45,638 bases of DNA from Marinobacterium sp. (GCA_025800125.1 JAOXSF010000150.1:1-45638); one strand, 5' to 3'. Shown: positions 17,743 through 27,496, numbered from the stretch's first letter. The notes: a model not told the origin generated them from the letters alone. A program made the numbers and translations.

Positions 17743-18984
17743 TTACTCCTTTGAATCAAAGGTTAAATTACCTGTCATAACCTGCATACGTATTGACAGC
17801 ATTGCTAAAAAAGGTGCCAATACCGCTGAGTAAAACATATGCCCAGCAGTAAAAGCAAGAAATAGATATACTGCTATAAAGGCAATTTTAATACGGCCCA
17901 TAAACTGATCACCCTTCTTAGGGTATATCCAGCATCTAAACCAGGCAATCATATAAATAATAGTACCAAAAATACCCAATAGAGCGATCAGATCAAAAAG
18001 ATCCATTTCAACTGTATATGTCGAAACAGGGTAGCCACCCAAAACAAAAACCCATGGAAAGCTATCTTGCAGCACCGTATAAACTACATCAAACTTTTGA
18101 TCTCGACCGGATAAAAGTAATGTAAGTAACGATCCGTCAGCATTATTTTCAAACTGCCATATGAAATATGCCATAGAATTATCAACTGCTTTCTGTATGC
18201 TATCAACATAAAGATATGCTCCCATAACAGCAAACGTTCCCATTACGATAGCAACCACCATGTAGAGATAGCTTGTAAAGCCCCCCCTCGAAAACAAGTA
18301 CCCTATAACCATTAGTATAAATGATAGCAAAGCAGCTTTAGTGCCGCATATAATGGTAGCCATTGAAACAATAATCAAAATAAGCTTTTTTCCTTCATAC
18401 CTAAAGTCAAGATAAGCCCACGTCAGACTTACAAGCAAAAGCCCAGAAAGCTCATTTCCCGCATATACAATCCCTTTTACTCCCCATCGTTCGGTACTGT
18501 AGTAAAAAAACATTTTTATCATAAAAATGCCACCAAGGATAACAGGAACCGAGTAAAATATTATTAGAAAATCAAAAATCTTTTTAAATGACTCATAACT
18601 TACAAGTGATGAATTAAGCACAAAAAGGAAAGCAAGATAGTAAATAAAAAACAGAAAATACTTTAACATAAAAAGACTTGTCTCAACGCCATATACAACT
18701 GTTGCAGCGTCAAAAAAAAGTACATTAACCCAAATATTAAGTGTACAAAATATAAAAATCAGCCACATGATTATCTGTCTCGCATTCAGCGCCTGCACCA
18801 TCAAAAAGATACACATACCAAGCACAAAAAATCGAAACAAAAGAGATATACGACCAACAGCACCGGCACCATTAAACCTTGCTGCAACAGAAGCAAAATC
18901 AGATAATGGCGTTAAAACGAGCGCAACGACTAACAAGCTACTGACAATTACTGCTATTTTACCTGGTTTGTTAACCCGATGCAT
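17743..18984 (-). CDS. Wzy-like polysaccharide polymerase / O-antigen ligase-type membrane protein
   Basis: The 413-residue protein is very hydrophobic, with about 10-12 membrane helices and one larger loop at about 265-320 (FENNADGSLLTLLLSGRDQKFDVV). This layout is that of Wzy polymerases and WaaL-type ligases, which share little sequence. Its position between the flippase and a glycosyltransferase gene favours the polymerase. The sequence is AT-rich compared with icd or ald, as usual for variable wzy genes. It joins repeat units on undecaprenyl diphosphate at the outer face of the inner membrane. Confidence 0.75.
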   Translation of the reverse strand: MHRVNKPGKIAVIVSSLLVVALVLTPLSDFASVAARFNGAGAVGRISLLFRFFVLGMCIFLMVQALNARQIIMWLIFIFCTLNIWVNVLFFDAATVVYGVETSLFMLKYFLFFIYYLAFLFVLNSSLVSYESFKKIFDFLIIFYSVPVILGGIFMIKMFFYYSTERWGVKGIVYAGNELSGLLLVSLTWAYLDFRYEGKKLILIIVSMATIICGTKAALLSFILMVIGYLFSRGGFTSYLYMVVAIVMGTFAVMGAYLYVDSIQKAVDNSMAYFIWQFENNADGSLLTLLLSGRDQKFDVVYTVLQDSFPWVFVLGGYPVSTYTVEMDLFDLIALLGIFGTIIYMIAWFRCWIYPKKGDQFMGRIKIAFIAVYLFLAFTAGHMFYSAVLAPFLAMLSIRMQVMTGNLTFDSKE

Positions 18985-19007
18985 GCTGTACCACCAATCA
19001 TTCCTTT

Positions 19008-20207
19008 TTAGTCAGAAGCAACTGATCGCCGCCAGAAAAAATATACTCCAAACCACATGATGAAATTAGAGAACCCCAGCACTATTGGTAATGACTCAAC
19101 ACCAAACTCAGAAATTAGCGGATTGGCAAGCAAAGCAATTAATGCGCTAAAGGTTAGAGTAAGCACAAAGCGAGCGTATGGCCTTCCAACCCCATTCAAA
19201 AAATTGAAAGTAGTCTGTAATGCTCCCATACTCATCAGAAAAATCATGAAAAAACTGTACGTGTACAACAAACCAGAAAAATCATCCTTCATTATTGAAA
19301 CAACATACGCAACCGGCAAGGATGCAAAAAATATAGCTAGCCCCATAACGATAGTTTTTAAACTGCAACCATACATAAGCTGAAGCTTTTCTTTCACACT
19401 CATAGAAATGGAATAGAATCTAGGCTCAACTATTTGCGCATAGGCATACACTGGCATTAAAGCCACACCAGCACAAGTAGCTGCTATGTTATACACACCA
19501 GAAGCTGCATTACCTGCAATAATATTTACTAGAACACGGTCAAGCTGAGCATATAAGGCCTTTGAAAACCCTGCAATAACAAAACCAGCCCCCTCTTTAA
19601 AGTACCAACCGTTTAACAAGACCCTGACCGCATCTGGAAGCATCAGGAAAGCTTTACTTCTATACACAAAAACCATATAGACAGAGAATGTCAACAAATT
19701 ATAACCAAAAATAAAGGTTACCAAACCCTTCATTCCCTCCAGATAGAAGAAGAACCATGCTAGAAACAATAGATAACTAATAGCCGGAACAATACTTATA
19801 ATAAGTATGCTATGGTATTCATTACGTGCAAACAAGATACTCTTCAAAAGATCTCTAACACCAATACCTATTGATTCAGCGTACAATATCAAAAACGCAT
19901 AAACCAGATAATCCGGAAACATAAGCCATGATGCGAAAAATGATAGAAAGGCCCCCACTATAATTAAAAGGAGCAAGGATGCGATAAAGCATGTCTCACC
20001 TTTTCCATCTTTTTCAATATGCTTTTGCGTAAGATTCACTCCTCCCCATATTGCCAATGGTAAAACAATGCTGCTGAGAGCGTTCAGTGTTGAAAAAACA
20101 CCCAGCTCTTCAATTCCTAGCTTTATTGCCACAGCAAACAAGCCAAGAAACCGAGACATCATAATAACCATGTCTCCCGAAAAAACTTTCAGGACGGCCT
20201 TAAACAT
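19008..20207 (-). CDS. Wzx-like lipopolysaccharide/oligosaccharide flippase
   Basis: The 399-residue membrane protein has about 12 hydrophobic helices and the layout of the polysaccharide transport (MOP/Wzx) family. It should flip undecaprenyl-linked repeat units across the inner membrane. It follows wecC and precedes the wzy-like gene by 23 bp. The start was moved to ATG 20207 (MFKAVLKVFSGD), which has AGGA upstream and leaves the basic N-terminus usual for Wzx. The frame extends to 20255 without a clear site. It is AT-rich, like the polymerase gene. Confidence 0.8.
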   Translation of the reverse strand: MFKAVLKVFSGDMVIMMSRFLGLFAVAIKLGIEELGVFSTLNALSSIVLPLAIWGGVNLTQKHIEKDGKGETCFIASLLLLIIVGAFLSFFASWLMFPDYLVYAFLILYAESIGIGVRDLLKSILFARNEYHSILIISIVPAISYLLFLAWFFFYLEGMKGLVTFIFGYNLLTFSVYMVFVYRSKAFLMLPDAVRVLLNGWYFKEGAGFVIAGFSKALYAQLDRVLVNIIAGNAASGVYNIAATCAGVALMPVYAYAQIVEPRFYSISMSVKEKLQLMYGCSLKTIVMGLAIFFASLPVAYVVSIMKDDFSGLLYTYSFFMIFLMSMGALQTTFNFLNGVGRPYARFVLTLTFSALIALLANPLISEFGVESLPIVLGFSNFIMWFGVYFFWRRSVASD

Positions 20208-20280
20208 AATTTCTACATCCTGGGCATAAAATAATGGGGCAAAATATTGCCCCATTATTAGACAATAAAAATATTTATCA

Positions 20281-21519
20281 TTAACCTGAGCAGGTATTGA
20301 TGACTATTTTTTCAGACAAACTAGTAGCATCGAGTGATGCAAACTCACGATGATTCACCAAAATCACAACTATATTTGCCTCACTCAAGGCTTCTTGTAA
20401 ACCAGCAAGTTTGATACCTTCCTTCGCGCTCAAACGTTCTGGAAGCTCAGTAATGTTGGGTTCAACAACAATTAACTCACCAACCTGATCCGTCTGCAGA
20501 TTTTCGACAATTGCCAATGCAGGGCTTTCACGCAAGTCATCTATATCAGGCTTAAATGAGACTCCCAGACATGCAATAACCGGCGCTTTAAATTGATCTG
20601 CCACAGTACGTACTTTTTCAACCACATAAAGTGGCTTATAGTCATTTACTTCTCTAGCCTGCCGAATCAGCTTTGCTTCTTCAGGGGCACTATCGACAAT
20701 AAACCATGGATCTACAGCTATACAGTGGCCACCAACGCCAGGCCCTGGATTGAGAATGTTCACCCGGGGGTGGCGGTTAGCCAGCCGAATCAATTCCCAT
20801 ACATTGATCTTCAGGCGATCACAGATTAATGACAATTCATTTGCGAAGGCTATATTTACATCACGAAATGAGTTTTCCGTCAGCTTAGCCATCTCAGCTG
20901 TACGCGCATTTGTTACGATGCACTCACCCTTAACAAATATGCGGTATAACTCACCAGCTGCTTTAGAACACGCAGCTGAAAGCCCACCGATTACCCTGTC
21001 ATTTGACACCAGCTCCTGCAATACGTGACCAGGCAATACACGCTCGGGACAATGTGCTACACGAATATCTGCATTTTCGCCTACCTGCTGCGGGAAAGTC
21101 AGATCGGGACGATATTGCGACAACCATTGGGACAGCTGCTCTGTCGCACCAACAGGTGATGTTGACTCCAGCACCACCAGATTACCCGCTTCCAGGACCG
21201 GAGCAATTGACTCAGCTGCTGCTTTTATATAAGAAAGATCAGGCGCTTTACCTTCTTTAAAAGGCGTCGGCACTGCAACCATAAACGCATCAGCAGGTTC
21301 TGCCTGGGTCGAAGCCCTTAATCGCCCTGTTGTAACGGCTGAGCGAACAACAATATCCAGGTCCGGTTCAACAATATGAATATTGCCATCATTAATGGTA
21401 TCAACCGCATGCTGGTTAACGTCGACTCCGACAACATCAACACCTCGAGAAGCCAGAATTGCTGCGGTTGGCAGGCCAATATACCCCAACCCGATCACTG
21501 ATACCTTATTAAAACTCAT
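20281..21519 (-). CDS. wecC: UDP-N-acetyl-D-mannosamine dehydrogenase
   Basis: WecC oxidises UDP-ManNAc to UDP-ManNAcA with two NAD+. The 412-residue protein has the Rossmann start VSVIGLGYIGLPTAAILASRG (about 6-26), the block TENSFRDVNIAFANEL with a Lys just before it (about 210-226), and PGVGGHCIAVDPWF (about 256-269), which includes the catalytic Cys. It also has the C-terminal domain CLGVSFKPDIDDLRESPA. This separates WecC from the shorter-signature UDP-glucose dehydrogenases. It lies 92 bp after wecB, and the pair supplies the sugar for the WecG-like enzyme. Confidence 0.95.
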   Translation of the reverse strand: MSFNKVSVIGLGYIGLPTAAILASRGVDVVGVDVNQHAVDTINDGNIHIVEPDLDIVVRSAVTTGRLRASTQAEPADAFMVAVPTPFKEGKAPDLSYIKAAAESIAPVLEAGNLVVLESTSPVGATEQLSQWLSQYRPDLTFPQQVGENADIRVAHCPERVLPGHVLQELVSNDRVIGGLSAACSKAAGELYRIFVKGECIVTNARTAEMAKLTENSFRDVNIAFANELSLICDRLKINVWELIRLANRHPRVNILNPGPGVGGHCIAVDPWFIVDSAPEEAKLIRQAREVNDYKPLYVVEKVRTVADQFKAPVIACLGVSFKPDIDDLRESPALAIVENLQTDQVGELIVVEPNITELPERLSAKEGIKLAGLQEALSEANIVVILVNHREFASLDATSLSEKIVINTCSG

Positions 21520-21611
21520 CTGAACATCCTTAGATCAGGTGCAAGAGGAAGCATACACGACAATCACTGCCACTACACAATGCGACCCCAGACACCATTG
21601 TCCGAATAAAA

Positions 21612-22736
21612 TTATTGACAAATATGCTCTACAATTCGCTGGCACGCTTTTCCATCACCATATGGATTGATGGACTGTGCCATCGCCTGATAAGCCTGCG
21701 AATCATCACACAACTCCGCCACAGCAGAGACGATCATATCAACCTCAGTCCCAACCAGGCGCACTGTTCCTGCCTCCACAGCTTCAGGCCGTTCCGTATT
21801 ATCTCGCATGACCAACACGGGCTTTGCCAGAGAAGGCGCTTCTTCCTGAATCCCACCTGAGTCTGTGAGAATCAGATGGCTCTGGTTCATCAAATAAACA
21901 AACGGAAGGTAATCAAGTGGCTCTATCAGGTGAATGTTCTTCACCTCAGATAACAAACGATTAACGGGCTCACGCACATTCGGGTTCAGGTGCACAGGGT
22001 ACACAACCTGGCAATCAGGATATCGACTGGCAATACTAACCAGTGCCTGACAAATACGTTCGAAACCTGCACCAAAGGATTCACGTCGATGACCAGTCAC
22101 CAGAATCATACGGCGCTCCGGCTCACGCCAAACAAACTGTTGCGCCAGAGCATCACTTAACTGTGTATCTGAATCAATACGTGCCACAACCCACTGCAGG
22201 GCATCTATAACAGTATTGCCCGTCACATGAATAATCTGATCATCGACACCCTCGGTTAAAAGGTTCTGCCTGGATGTCTGAGTCGGGGCATAATGTACAG
22301 TAGCCAGAGCCCCAACCAGTTTTCGATTACCTTCTTCTGGCCAGGGTGAGTACAGGTTACCGGTACGCAACCCCGCTTCGACATGCCCCACTGGAATTTG
22401 CTGATAGTATGCTGCCAACGCAGCAGCGAACGTAGTCGCCGTATCACCATGCACCAGCACAAGATCTGGCTTGAAGCTTTCGAGAACAGGCTTCATTCCT
22501 TCAAGAATCGCAGTGGTCACACTGTTAAGGTCCTGGCCTGGTTTCATGATGTCGAGATCATAGTCCGGCCTGATCTCAAACAACTCAAGCACTTGATCAA
22601 GCATTTCGCGGTGCTGTGCTGTAACACAGACTCTGCTTTCAATTTCTTGCGATTCAGCCAGGGCACGTACCAAAGGTGCCATTTTGATAGCTTCTGGCCT
22701 GGTACCAAAAACGGTAAGAACTTTTTTGGGCAACAT
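21612..22736 (-). CDS. wecB: UDP-N-acetylglucosamine 2-epimerase (non-hydrolysing)
   Basis: WecB interconverts UDP-GlcNAc and UDP-ManNAc, the first committed step to UDP-ManNAcA. The 374-residue protein has [18 protein letters not shown] at the N-terminus, [18 protein letters not shown] (about 117-134) and [14 protein letters not shown] (about 266-279). ATG 22736 was chosen because GGGAG lies nine bases upstream; the frame runs on to 22799 without family similarity. It is the first gene of the minus-strand polysaccharide cluster. No ops/JUMPstart sequence for RfaH was found upstream. Confidence 0.96.
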   Translation of the reverse strand: MLPKKVLTVFGTRPEAIKMAPLVRALAESQEIESRVCVTAQHREMLDQVLELFEIRPDYDLDIMKPGQDLNSVTTAILEGMKPVLESFKPDLVLVHGDTATTFAAALAAYYQQIPVGHVEAGLRTGNLYSPWPEEGNRKLVGALATVHYAPTQTSRQNLLTEGVDDQIIHVTGNTVIDALQWVVARIDSDTQLSDALAQQFVWREPERRMILVTGHRRESFGAGFERICQALVSIASRYPDCQVVYPVHLNPNVREPVNRLLSEVKNIHLIEPLDYLPFVYLMNQSHLILTDSGGIQEEAPSLAKPVLVMRDNTERPEAVEAGTVRLVGTEVDMIVSAVAELCDDSQAYQAMAQSINPYGDGKACQRIVEHICQ

Positions 22737-23049
22737 TAAAATCAACTCCCTGTAGCGATTCAGGCAAATAACACAACTTACCGGCCCCCTGCCACTCAAT
22801 GGCCAAGGGTGCCCACTACAATGATTGAAGGAATCTATCCACTAAAGACAACAACCTGAAGACAACAGAACAGACCGGATGACAGGAACAACACAAATAC
22901 CATTGCGGTAAATCACGCTGTCATTATTCAGGCGGAATGATCACGAAGCTGACTGTACCTGCTGCTGTGTTTCAAACAGATAAATCATCCTATCTGTGCA
23001 ATAGACAGGGGGGGAATACCTAAAAACAGCTACCCCCTGCCTACTATAC
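22737..23049 (-). promoter_or_regulatory. Region between hisA-like gene and wecB, with a G-rich hairpin
   Basis: The 313 bp contain no gene. CAGGGGG (23006-23012) can pair with CCCCCTG (23033-23039). The hairpin lies 11-44 bp after the stop of the hisA-like gene and probably terminates it, though the T-run is missing. The wecB promoter should lie between it and 22750. Confidence 0.45.
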
Positions 23050-23817
23050 TCAAAGTTTGGCAACACCATGATTCCAATCAATACACTGTTGCAGAGACAC
23101 ACCACTGCCTCCAAAAATATCAAGCGCACTTCCAATGGTAAGATCGACCCTGCCCTCTGACAGATCATGCACTCGCTGCAAATCGTCCAATGAACGAGCG
23201 CCTCCGGCATAGGTCACTGGAATTGAGCAATGCTCTCCCAGTAAAACAACAAGATCTTCGTCGATCCCGCCCTGCAAACCCTCAACATCAGCTGCATGAA
23301 TCAGGAACTCCGCGCAATGTTCGCTCAATTCCTGCAACGTCTGCTGATTAACTTCAAGCTCTGTGACCGTCTGCCAGCGATTAGTAGCAATTTTCCAGCC
23401 TTGCTCAGTTCGACGACAGCTCAGATCCAGAACCAGGCGTTCCGCTCCGGTAATCGCACGAATTTTTTCCAGCCGCGACCAGCTGAACTGATCATTCTCG
23501 AATAACCATGAAGTTACAATCAGGTGTGATGCTCCAGCTTCCAGGAACTGTTCAGCATTTGTGTCATTCACACCACCACCAAACTGTAGCCCTCCCGGCC
23601 AGGTTTGCAGAGCCTGCAACGCCTGCTCCTGGTTACCAGGCCCCAGTGCAATAACATGCCCCCCTGTCAGATTATGTTGACGATAAAGGCTGGCATAATG
23701 TGCTGCATCATACTGACTGACAAAATTGGTTTTCGCCCCCTGATCATCCAGGGTACCACCAACAATCTGCTTCACCTGCCCCTGATGCAGGTCTATACAT
23801 GGGCGAAACTGAGTCAC
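23050..23817 (-). CDS. hisA: Eukaryotic-type HisA (ProFAR isomerase, yeast HIS6-like)
   Basis: The enzyme isomerises ProFAR to PRFAR in histidine biosynthesis, using a TIM barrel. The 255-residue protein matches the eukaryotic branch rather than standard bacterial HisA: PCIDLHQGQVKQIVGGTLDD at the start, KTNFVSQYDAAHYASLY (about 29-45), GGGVNDTNAEQFL, VIVTSWLF-like (LIVTSWLFENDQF), LVLDLSCRRTEQGWKIATNRWQT, FLIHAADVEGLQGGIDE and PVTYAGGARSLDDL. Catalytic Asp9 (CIDLH) and an Asp in the AADVEG block are retained. The start is GTG 23817 with GGAG seven bases upstream. No other his gene is nearby. It precedes wecB and follows the ldhA-like gene on the same strand by 67 bp. Confidence 0.9.
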   Translation of the reverse strand: MTQFRPCIDLHQGQVKQIVGGTLDDQGAKTNFVSQYDAAHYASLYRQHNLTGGHVIALGPGNQEQALQALQTWPGGLQFGGGVNDTNAEQFLEAGASHLIVTSWLFENDQFSWSRLEKIRAITGAERLVLDLSCRRTEQGWKIATNRWQTVTELEVNQQTLQELSEHCAEFLIHAADVEGLQGGIDEDLVVLLGEHCSIPVTYAGGARSLDDLQRVHDLSEGRVDLTIGSALDIFGGSGVSLQQCIDWNHGVAKL

Positions 23818-23884
23818 AATCGAGCTCCAGACGGGATAAACAAGAACTCGATTGTAACAGATTCAATATTGAGCGGGCGGTCCT

Positions 23885-24871
23885 TTACAGCTGATTATCA
23901 GCGCGCCCTGTGGATTCAAACGCAGAGATATTAGCGCAGGTTGTATCAGAGATATTTTCCAATGCTTCCTTCGTCATAAAGGCCTGATGCCCCGTAATAA
24001 CAACATTGGGGAAGGTTGTCAGTCGCATCAACAAATCATCTGTAATAACTCGATCTGAGTTATCTTCAAAAAACAGTGCGGCTTCTTCTTCATAAACATC
24101 AATACCAAAACTACCAACATGACCGCGCTTCAAACCACCAATTACGGCTGCGGTATCTACCAGGGCACCACGACTGGTATTGATCAACATCACTCCCGGC
24201 TTCATCAGCGACAGTGTCCTATCATCAATCAGGTGATGCGTCTGCGGCAATAACGGGCAATGCAGACTGATAATATCAGCCTGTGCTAACGCTTCATCTA
24301 ATGCCATATACTGCACCCCTGACGCCAGACAGTCTGCATTCTGGTGCGGATCAACTGCAACGACCCGGCAACCAAACCCCACCATAATGCGACAAAACAC
24401 TGCGCCAATTTCACCCGTGCCCACAACGGCAACCGTTTTTCCATGCAGATCAAAACCAAGCAGCCCATCCAGTACAAAGTTACCTTCACGTACCCGGTTG
24501 TAAGCTTTATGCAGATGTCGATTAAGCATCAGAATCAAGCCCACCGTATGCTCCGCCACAGCGTAAGGCGAATAAGCAGGAACACGAACAACAGCAATGC
24601 CCTGGCTACGGGCAGCTTCAAGGTCAACATTATTAAAACCGGCACAGCGCAAGGCAATCAACTGCACTCCACATTCAGCCAGCGCTTCAATAACCTGTGC
24701 ATCCACCTGATCATTCACAAATACACAGACTGCCTCGACACCTTCAGCCAACCGTACAGTTGTTATATCCAGATGACTATCTATGAATTTCACCTGATGC
24801 CCGGAATCAGCAAACGCTTGTTCCATAAACGGGATTTCATCTTTGCGAGTGCTATAACAAAGTACTTTCAT
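23885..24871 (-). CDS. ldhA: D-lactate dehydrogenase-type 2-hydroxyacid dehydrogenase
   Basis: The 328-residue protein follows the fermentative D-lactate dehydrogenase (LdhA) pattern: LCYSTRKDEIPFM at the start, LRCAGFNNVDLEAA (about 74-87), VVRVPAYSPYAVAEHTVGLIL, and the nucleotide motif GTGEIGAVF (about 151-159). Catalytic Arg, Glu and His are in NTSRGALVDT, YEEEA and TGHQAF. It should reduce pyruvate to D-lactate with NADH. AAAGGAG lies about nine bases before the ATG. It lies 83 bp after the cytochrome c gene and 67 bp before the hisA-like gene, all on the minus strand; whether they form one operon is unclear. Confidence 0.9.
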   Translation of the reverse strand: MKVLCYSTRKDEIPFMEQAFADSGHQVKFIDSHLDITTVRLAEGVEAVCVFVNDQVDAQVIEALAECGVQLIALRCAGFNNVDLEAARSQGIAVVRVPAYSPYAVAEHTVGLILMLNRHLHKAYNRVREGNFVLDGLLGFDLHGKTVAVVGTGEIGAVFCRIMVGFGCRVVAVDPHQNADCLASGVQYMALDEALAQADIISLHCPLLPQTHHLIDDRTLSLMKPGVMLINTSRGALVDTAAVIGGLKRGHVGSFGIDVYEEEAALFFEDNSDRVITDDLLMRLTTFPNVVITGHQAFMTKEALENISDTTCANISAFESTGRADNQL

Positions 24872-24954
24872 CCGTTACTGCTCCTTTACCAGTACAACCT
24901 GTGGATCTGATCATATAACAGCTCCCGCCCACAGTTACGGCAACCGAAGCCACA

Positions 24955-25884
24955 TCAACGACGACGTGGCTCTGTAAGTATATAAGTTGCAATAGCACGG
25001 CGGTCTTTTTCAGACAGATAACTTGTACCCAGCTCAACAACTTCAGCCATACTCCCAAGGAAGCGATCACCCGCAGGCTGCACACCATTTTTCAACGCCC
25101 GAGCTAACGACTCGACTGTCCAGCCTCTCGCTTTTAATACACGGGCTCGAATCGTGGGTGACCGCTCACCTCCAGGTAAATTATCCGCTCCCTGTAGATG
25201 ACGCGACCAGTCAAGGGCACCATAACTGTTACGCGGGGTATGACACGCAGCACAATGGGCAGGGCCATTTACCAGATAAGCCCCCCGATTGAACATTTCA
25301 CCATTATCAGGATTCGCCCGGAATCGCCCTTCTCGGAAAAAGATGGACTGCCAAAGCGACAGCCCAGACCGAATGCTGTACGGAAAGCTGACATCATGCT
25401 GCTGGTCTGGTGTACTACTCGTGGGCACCGCCTGTAATGCAGCCCACAGATCATTTACATCCTGATCGTTCAGGCGGGTATAAAAATCATAAGGAAAAAC
25501 CGGATAGTAAGGCTTTCCATCAGGCGATAACCCCTTGTGCAGCGCCTGACGGAATTGGTCGAGCGTCCATTCCCCAATACCATGCTCCATATCTGGCGTC
25601 AGATTTGGCGCGTAGAAAGTACCAAATTCGGTGTGCAACCCAGGCCCGCCTGCCAATGGCTTCCCTCCATCAGCAGCATCCGTATGACAAGCATAACAAC
25701 CTCCCGCACGTAACAGATAGTTACCACGCTCAATCGCTGCCACATGCCCTGCAGTCGCATTTTCACTCTCAACACCAGCGCTATCATCTGCAGCCTGAAT
25801 TATACTGACCGGCATCGTAAGACAGCTCGCCAGCAACCAGACTCGCCCGCTCTTCCAGTTGATAGATTCAAACACACCGCACAC
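24955..25884 (-). CDS. Periplasmic di-heme cytochrome c
   Basis: The protein (309 residues; 306 if GTG 25875 is used, which has AGG at better spacing) has a Sec signal peptide ending near SIIQA. It has two cytochrome c domains with heme sites CYACH (about residue 63) and CAACH (about 202). In the second domain the Met of GSMAEVV is the probable axial ligand. In the first, the region PYYPVFPYDFYTRL lacks a clear Met at the usual spot, as in many relatives. Such proteins pass electrons from periplasmic dehydrogenases to oxidases. The partner dehydrogenase is not in this window. The divergent neighbour is the isochorismatase-like gene. Confidence 0.85.
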   Translation of the reverse strand: MCGVFESINWKSGRVWLLASCLTMPVSIIQAADDSAGVESENATAGHVAAIERGNYLLRAGGCYACHTDAADGGKPLAGGPGLHTEFGTFYAPNLTPDMEHGIGEWTLDQFRQALHKGLSPDGKPYYPVFPYDFYTRLNDQDVNDLWAALQAVPTSSTPDQQHDVSFPYSIRSGLSLWQSIFFREGRFRANPDNGEMFNRGAYLVNGPAHCAACHTPRNSYGALDWSRHLQGADNLPGGERSPTIRARVLKARGWTVESLARALKNGVQPAGDRFLGSMAEVVELGTSYLSEKDRRAIATYILTEPRRR

Positions 25885-26020
25885 CTCGTTATTGAACAGC
25901 CTTAATGTTAATAAGCTCCATTATCTGGAAACTCAGGGTCGAGCGCAGTGTAAAGTTCGTCTGTTGTCATTCGCAACTCAACAGTGCTATACAGCGTCAA
26001 TTATTAAAGAGGAACACACC

Positions 26021-26566
26021 ATGCTGATTCACCCCGATAAATCCTGCCTGCTTGTTGTCGATATTCAGGAACGCCTTATTCCAGCCATTCATGAAGCCGA
26101 TCAGCTCATTGACAATGCTCGCTGGCTGATTGAAATCGCCAACACACTGAATGTTCCAGTACTAACTTCGGAGCAATATCCACAGGGGTTAGGCCATACC
26201 AGCAATACATTGAGACCGTTACTTGCAGATGAAAATATTATGGAAAAGACCTGGTTCTCCTGTATGTCAGAACCTGCCTGTAATGAAAAAATAAACACTC
26301 TTCGCCCAGATCAGGTTATTGTCATAGGCATGGAGGCGCACGTCTGTGTACTGCAGACAGCCGTCAAACTTCGCCAGCAGGCACGCGAAGTTTATGTGGT
26401 AGAGGATGCTGTTTCTTCGCGAAAACCATCCGACAAAGCTGCTGCCATTGAACGTATGCGTGCCCTTGGCATTCATATTGTTACCCGTGAAATGGTCGCA
26501 TTCGAATGGCTGCAGAAAGCAGGTACAGATCAATTTCGCCATATCAGCAAACAATACCTTCGTTAA
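26021..26566 (+). CDS. Isochorismatase-like cysteine hydrolase
   Basis: The 181-residue protein belongs to the isochorismatase-like hydrolase family. The catalytic triad is visible as Asp in LLVVDIQERL (about residue 14), Lys in MEKTWFSC (about 70), and Cys in GMEAHVCVLQTA (about 108). It resembles YcaC/nicotinamidase-like hydrolases of unknown substrate rather than true isochorismatases of siderophore pathways, since no entB-type carrier domain or siderophore genes are present. The start was set at ATG 26021 by AAAGAGGA upstream; the frame is open from 25859. The 3' end almost touches the convergent LysR gene (3-bp gap). Confidence 0.87.
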   Translation: MLIHPDKSCLLVVDIQERLIPAIHEADQLIDNARWLIEIANTLNVPVLTSEQYPQGLGHTSNTLRPLLADENIMEKTWFSCMSEPACNEKINTLRPDQVIVIGMEAHVCVLQTAVKLRQQAREVYVVEDAVSSRKPSDKAAAIERMRALGIHIVTREMVAFEWLQKAGTDQFRHISKQYLR

Positions 26567-26569
26567 ACC

Positions 26570-27496
26570 TCAACGCTCCATTCGACCTGCCGCCGCCTCC
26601 AATAGCGTCGGCAGGTTCATGTCGCGCAACACTTGTACCATTCCTTGTGCAGCCATCGACAACGGATATCGCCTGCGCGTTACAACGCCTACCTGACGGG
26701 TAATTTGTGGCTGCTCCAACTGACGACAGCAGGCTCCAAGCTCTGCCATCTGAGCAATACATAAAGATGGCACGGCACTGACACCCAGCCCTGTCGCAAC
26801 CATACGGCCAATAGTTGCCAGCTGATGGGTTTCAAACTCTACAACTGGGGTAACACCTTGCTCTTCAAGCTTTTGCTCAATCATCAACCGAATGCTTGAA
26901 GGGCGCTGCAGAGACATAAAATCACTTTCCAGTAATTCCGCCCAGCTAATGACTGCCTGAGTGACTCGTCGGTGCGTCTGCGGCAACACCGCCACCAGCT
27001 GATCTTGAAAGAGTGGCTCAAACAACAGATCTTCAGACTCGGCAGGCTCAAAACTGATACCCACCTCACAACGCCCTTGCCGCACCATATCCACTACATC
27101 TTCTGCCAGTACATCATGTACAGTAACGTTGATTTGCGGATAGTTTTCCCGATAACAGCGAATCGCTTCCGGCAGCTGATTCAGTGCAAACGATGGCATT
27201 GCGGCTATGGCAATTTTCCCTCGTTTTAGTGCAAAACGATTGTGTACCTCTTCCAACGCATTATCCCAGTCAGCCAGCAATCGCTCGGCAGTAGGCAAAA
27301 ATGCCTCCCCCTCTGCCGTTAATGAAAGCGTCCGGGTTGTCCGCACCAACAACTGCCCACCAACCTCTTCCTCCAGGTTTTTAATAGCAATACTCAGCGC
27401 AGGCTGTGACAGATGAATTGCAGCGCAAGCTTCTGTAAAACTCTGGGTACGGGAAACAGCAACGAAAGCTCGCAGCTGCTTTATCGTGATATTCAT
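26570..27496 (-). CDS. LysR-family transcriptional regulator
   Basis: The 308-residue protein has an N-terminal winged helix-turn-helix (about residues 3-62, QLRAFVAVSRTQSFTEACAAIHLSQPALSIAIKNLEEE) and a LysR substrate-binding domain (about 90-295). It is divergent from scoAB with 202 bp between the start codons. It probably controls the CoA-transferase genes and itself. A perfect 6-6-6 inverted repeat in that gap is a candidate binding site. The effector could be a short-chain keto acid such as acetoacetate, but this is only inferred from context. Confidence 0.92.
   Translation of the reverse strand: MNITIKQLRAFVAVSRTQSFTEACAAIHLSQPALSIAIKNLEEEVGGQLLVRTTRTLSLTAEGEAFLPTAERLLADWDNALEEVHNRFALKRGKIAIAAMPSFALNQLPEAIRCYRENYPQINVTVHDVLAEDVVDMVRQGRCEVGISFEPAESEDLLFEPLFQDQLVAVLPQTHRRVTQAVISWAELLESDFMSLQRPSSIRLMIEQKLEEQGVTPVVEFETHQLATIGRMVATGLGVSAVPSLCIAQMAELGACCRQLEQPQITRQVGVVTRRRYPLSMAAQGMVQVLRDMNLPTLLEAAAGRMER

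Noticed and set aside
14705-22736. Complete enterobacterial common antigen operon
   Set aside because: wecA, wecD/E/F, rffG/H and wzzE are absent and a foreign-looking Wzx/Wzy/GT4/toroid set is present, so the cluster is only ECA-like in its ManNAcA part.
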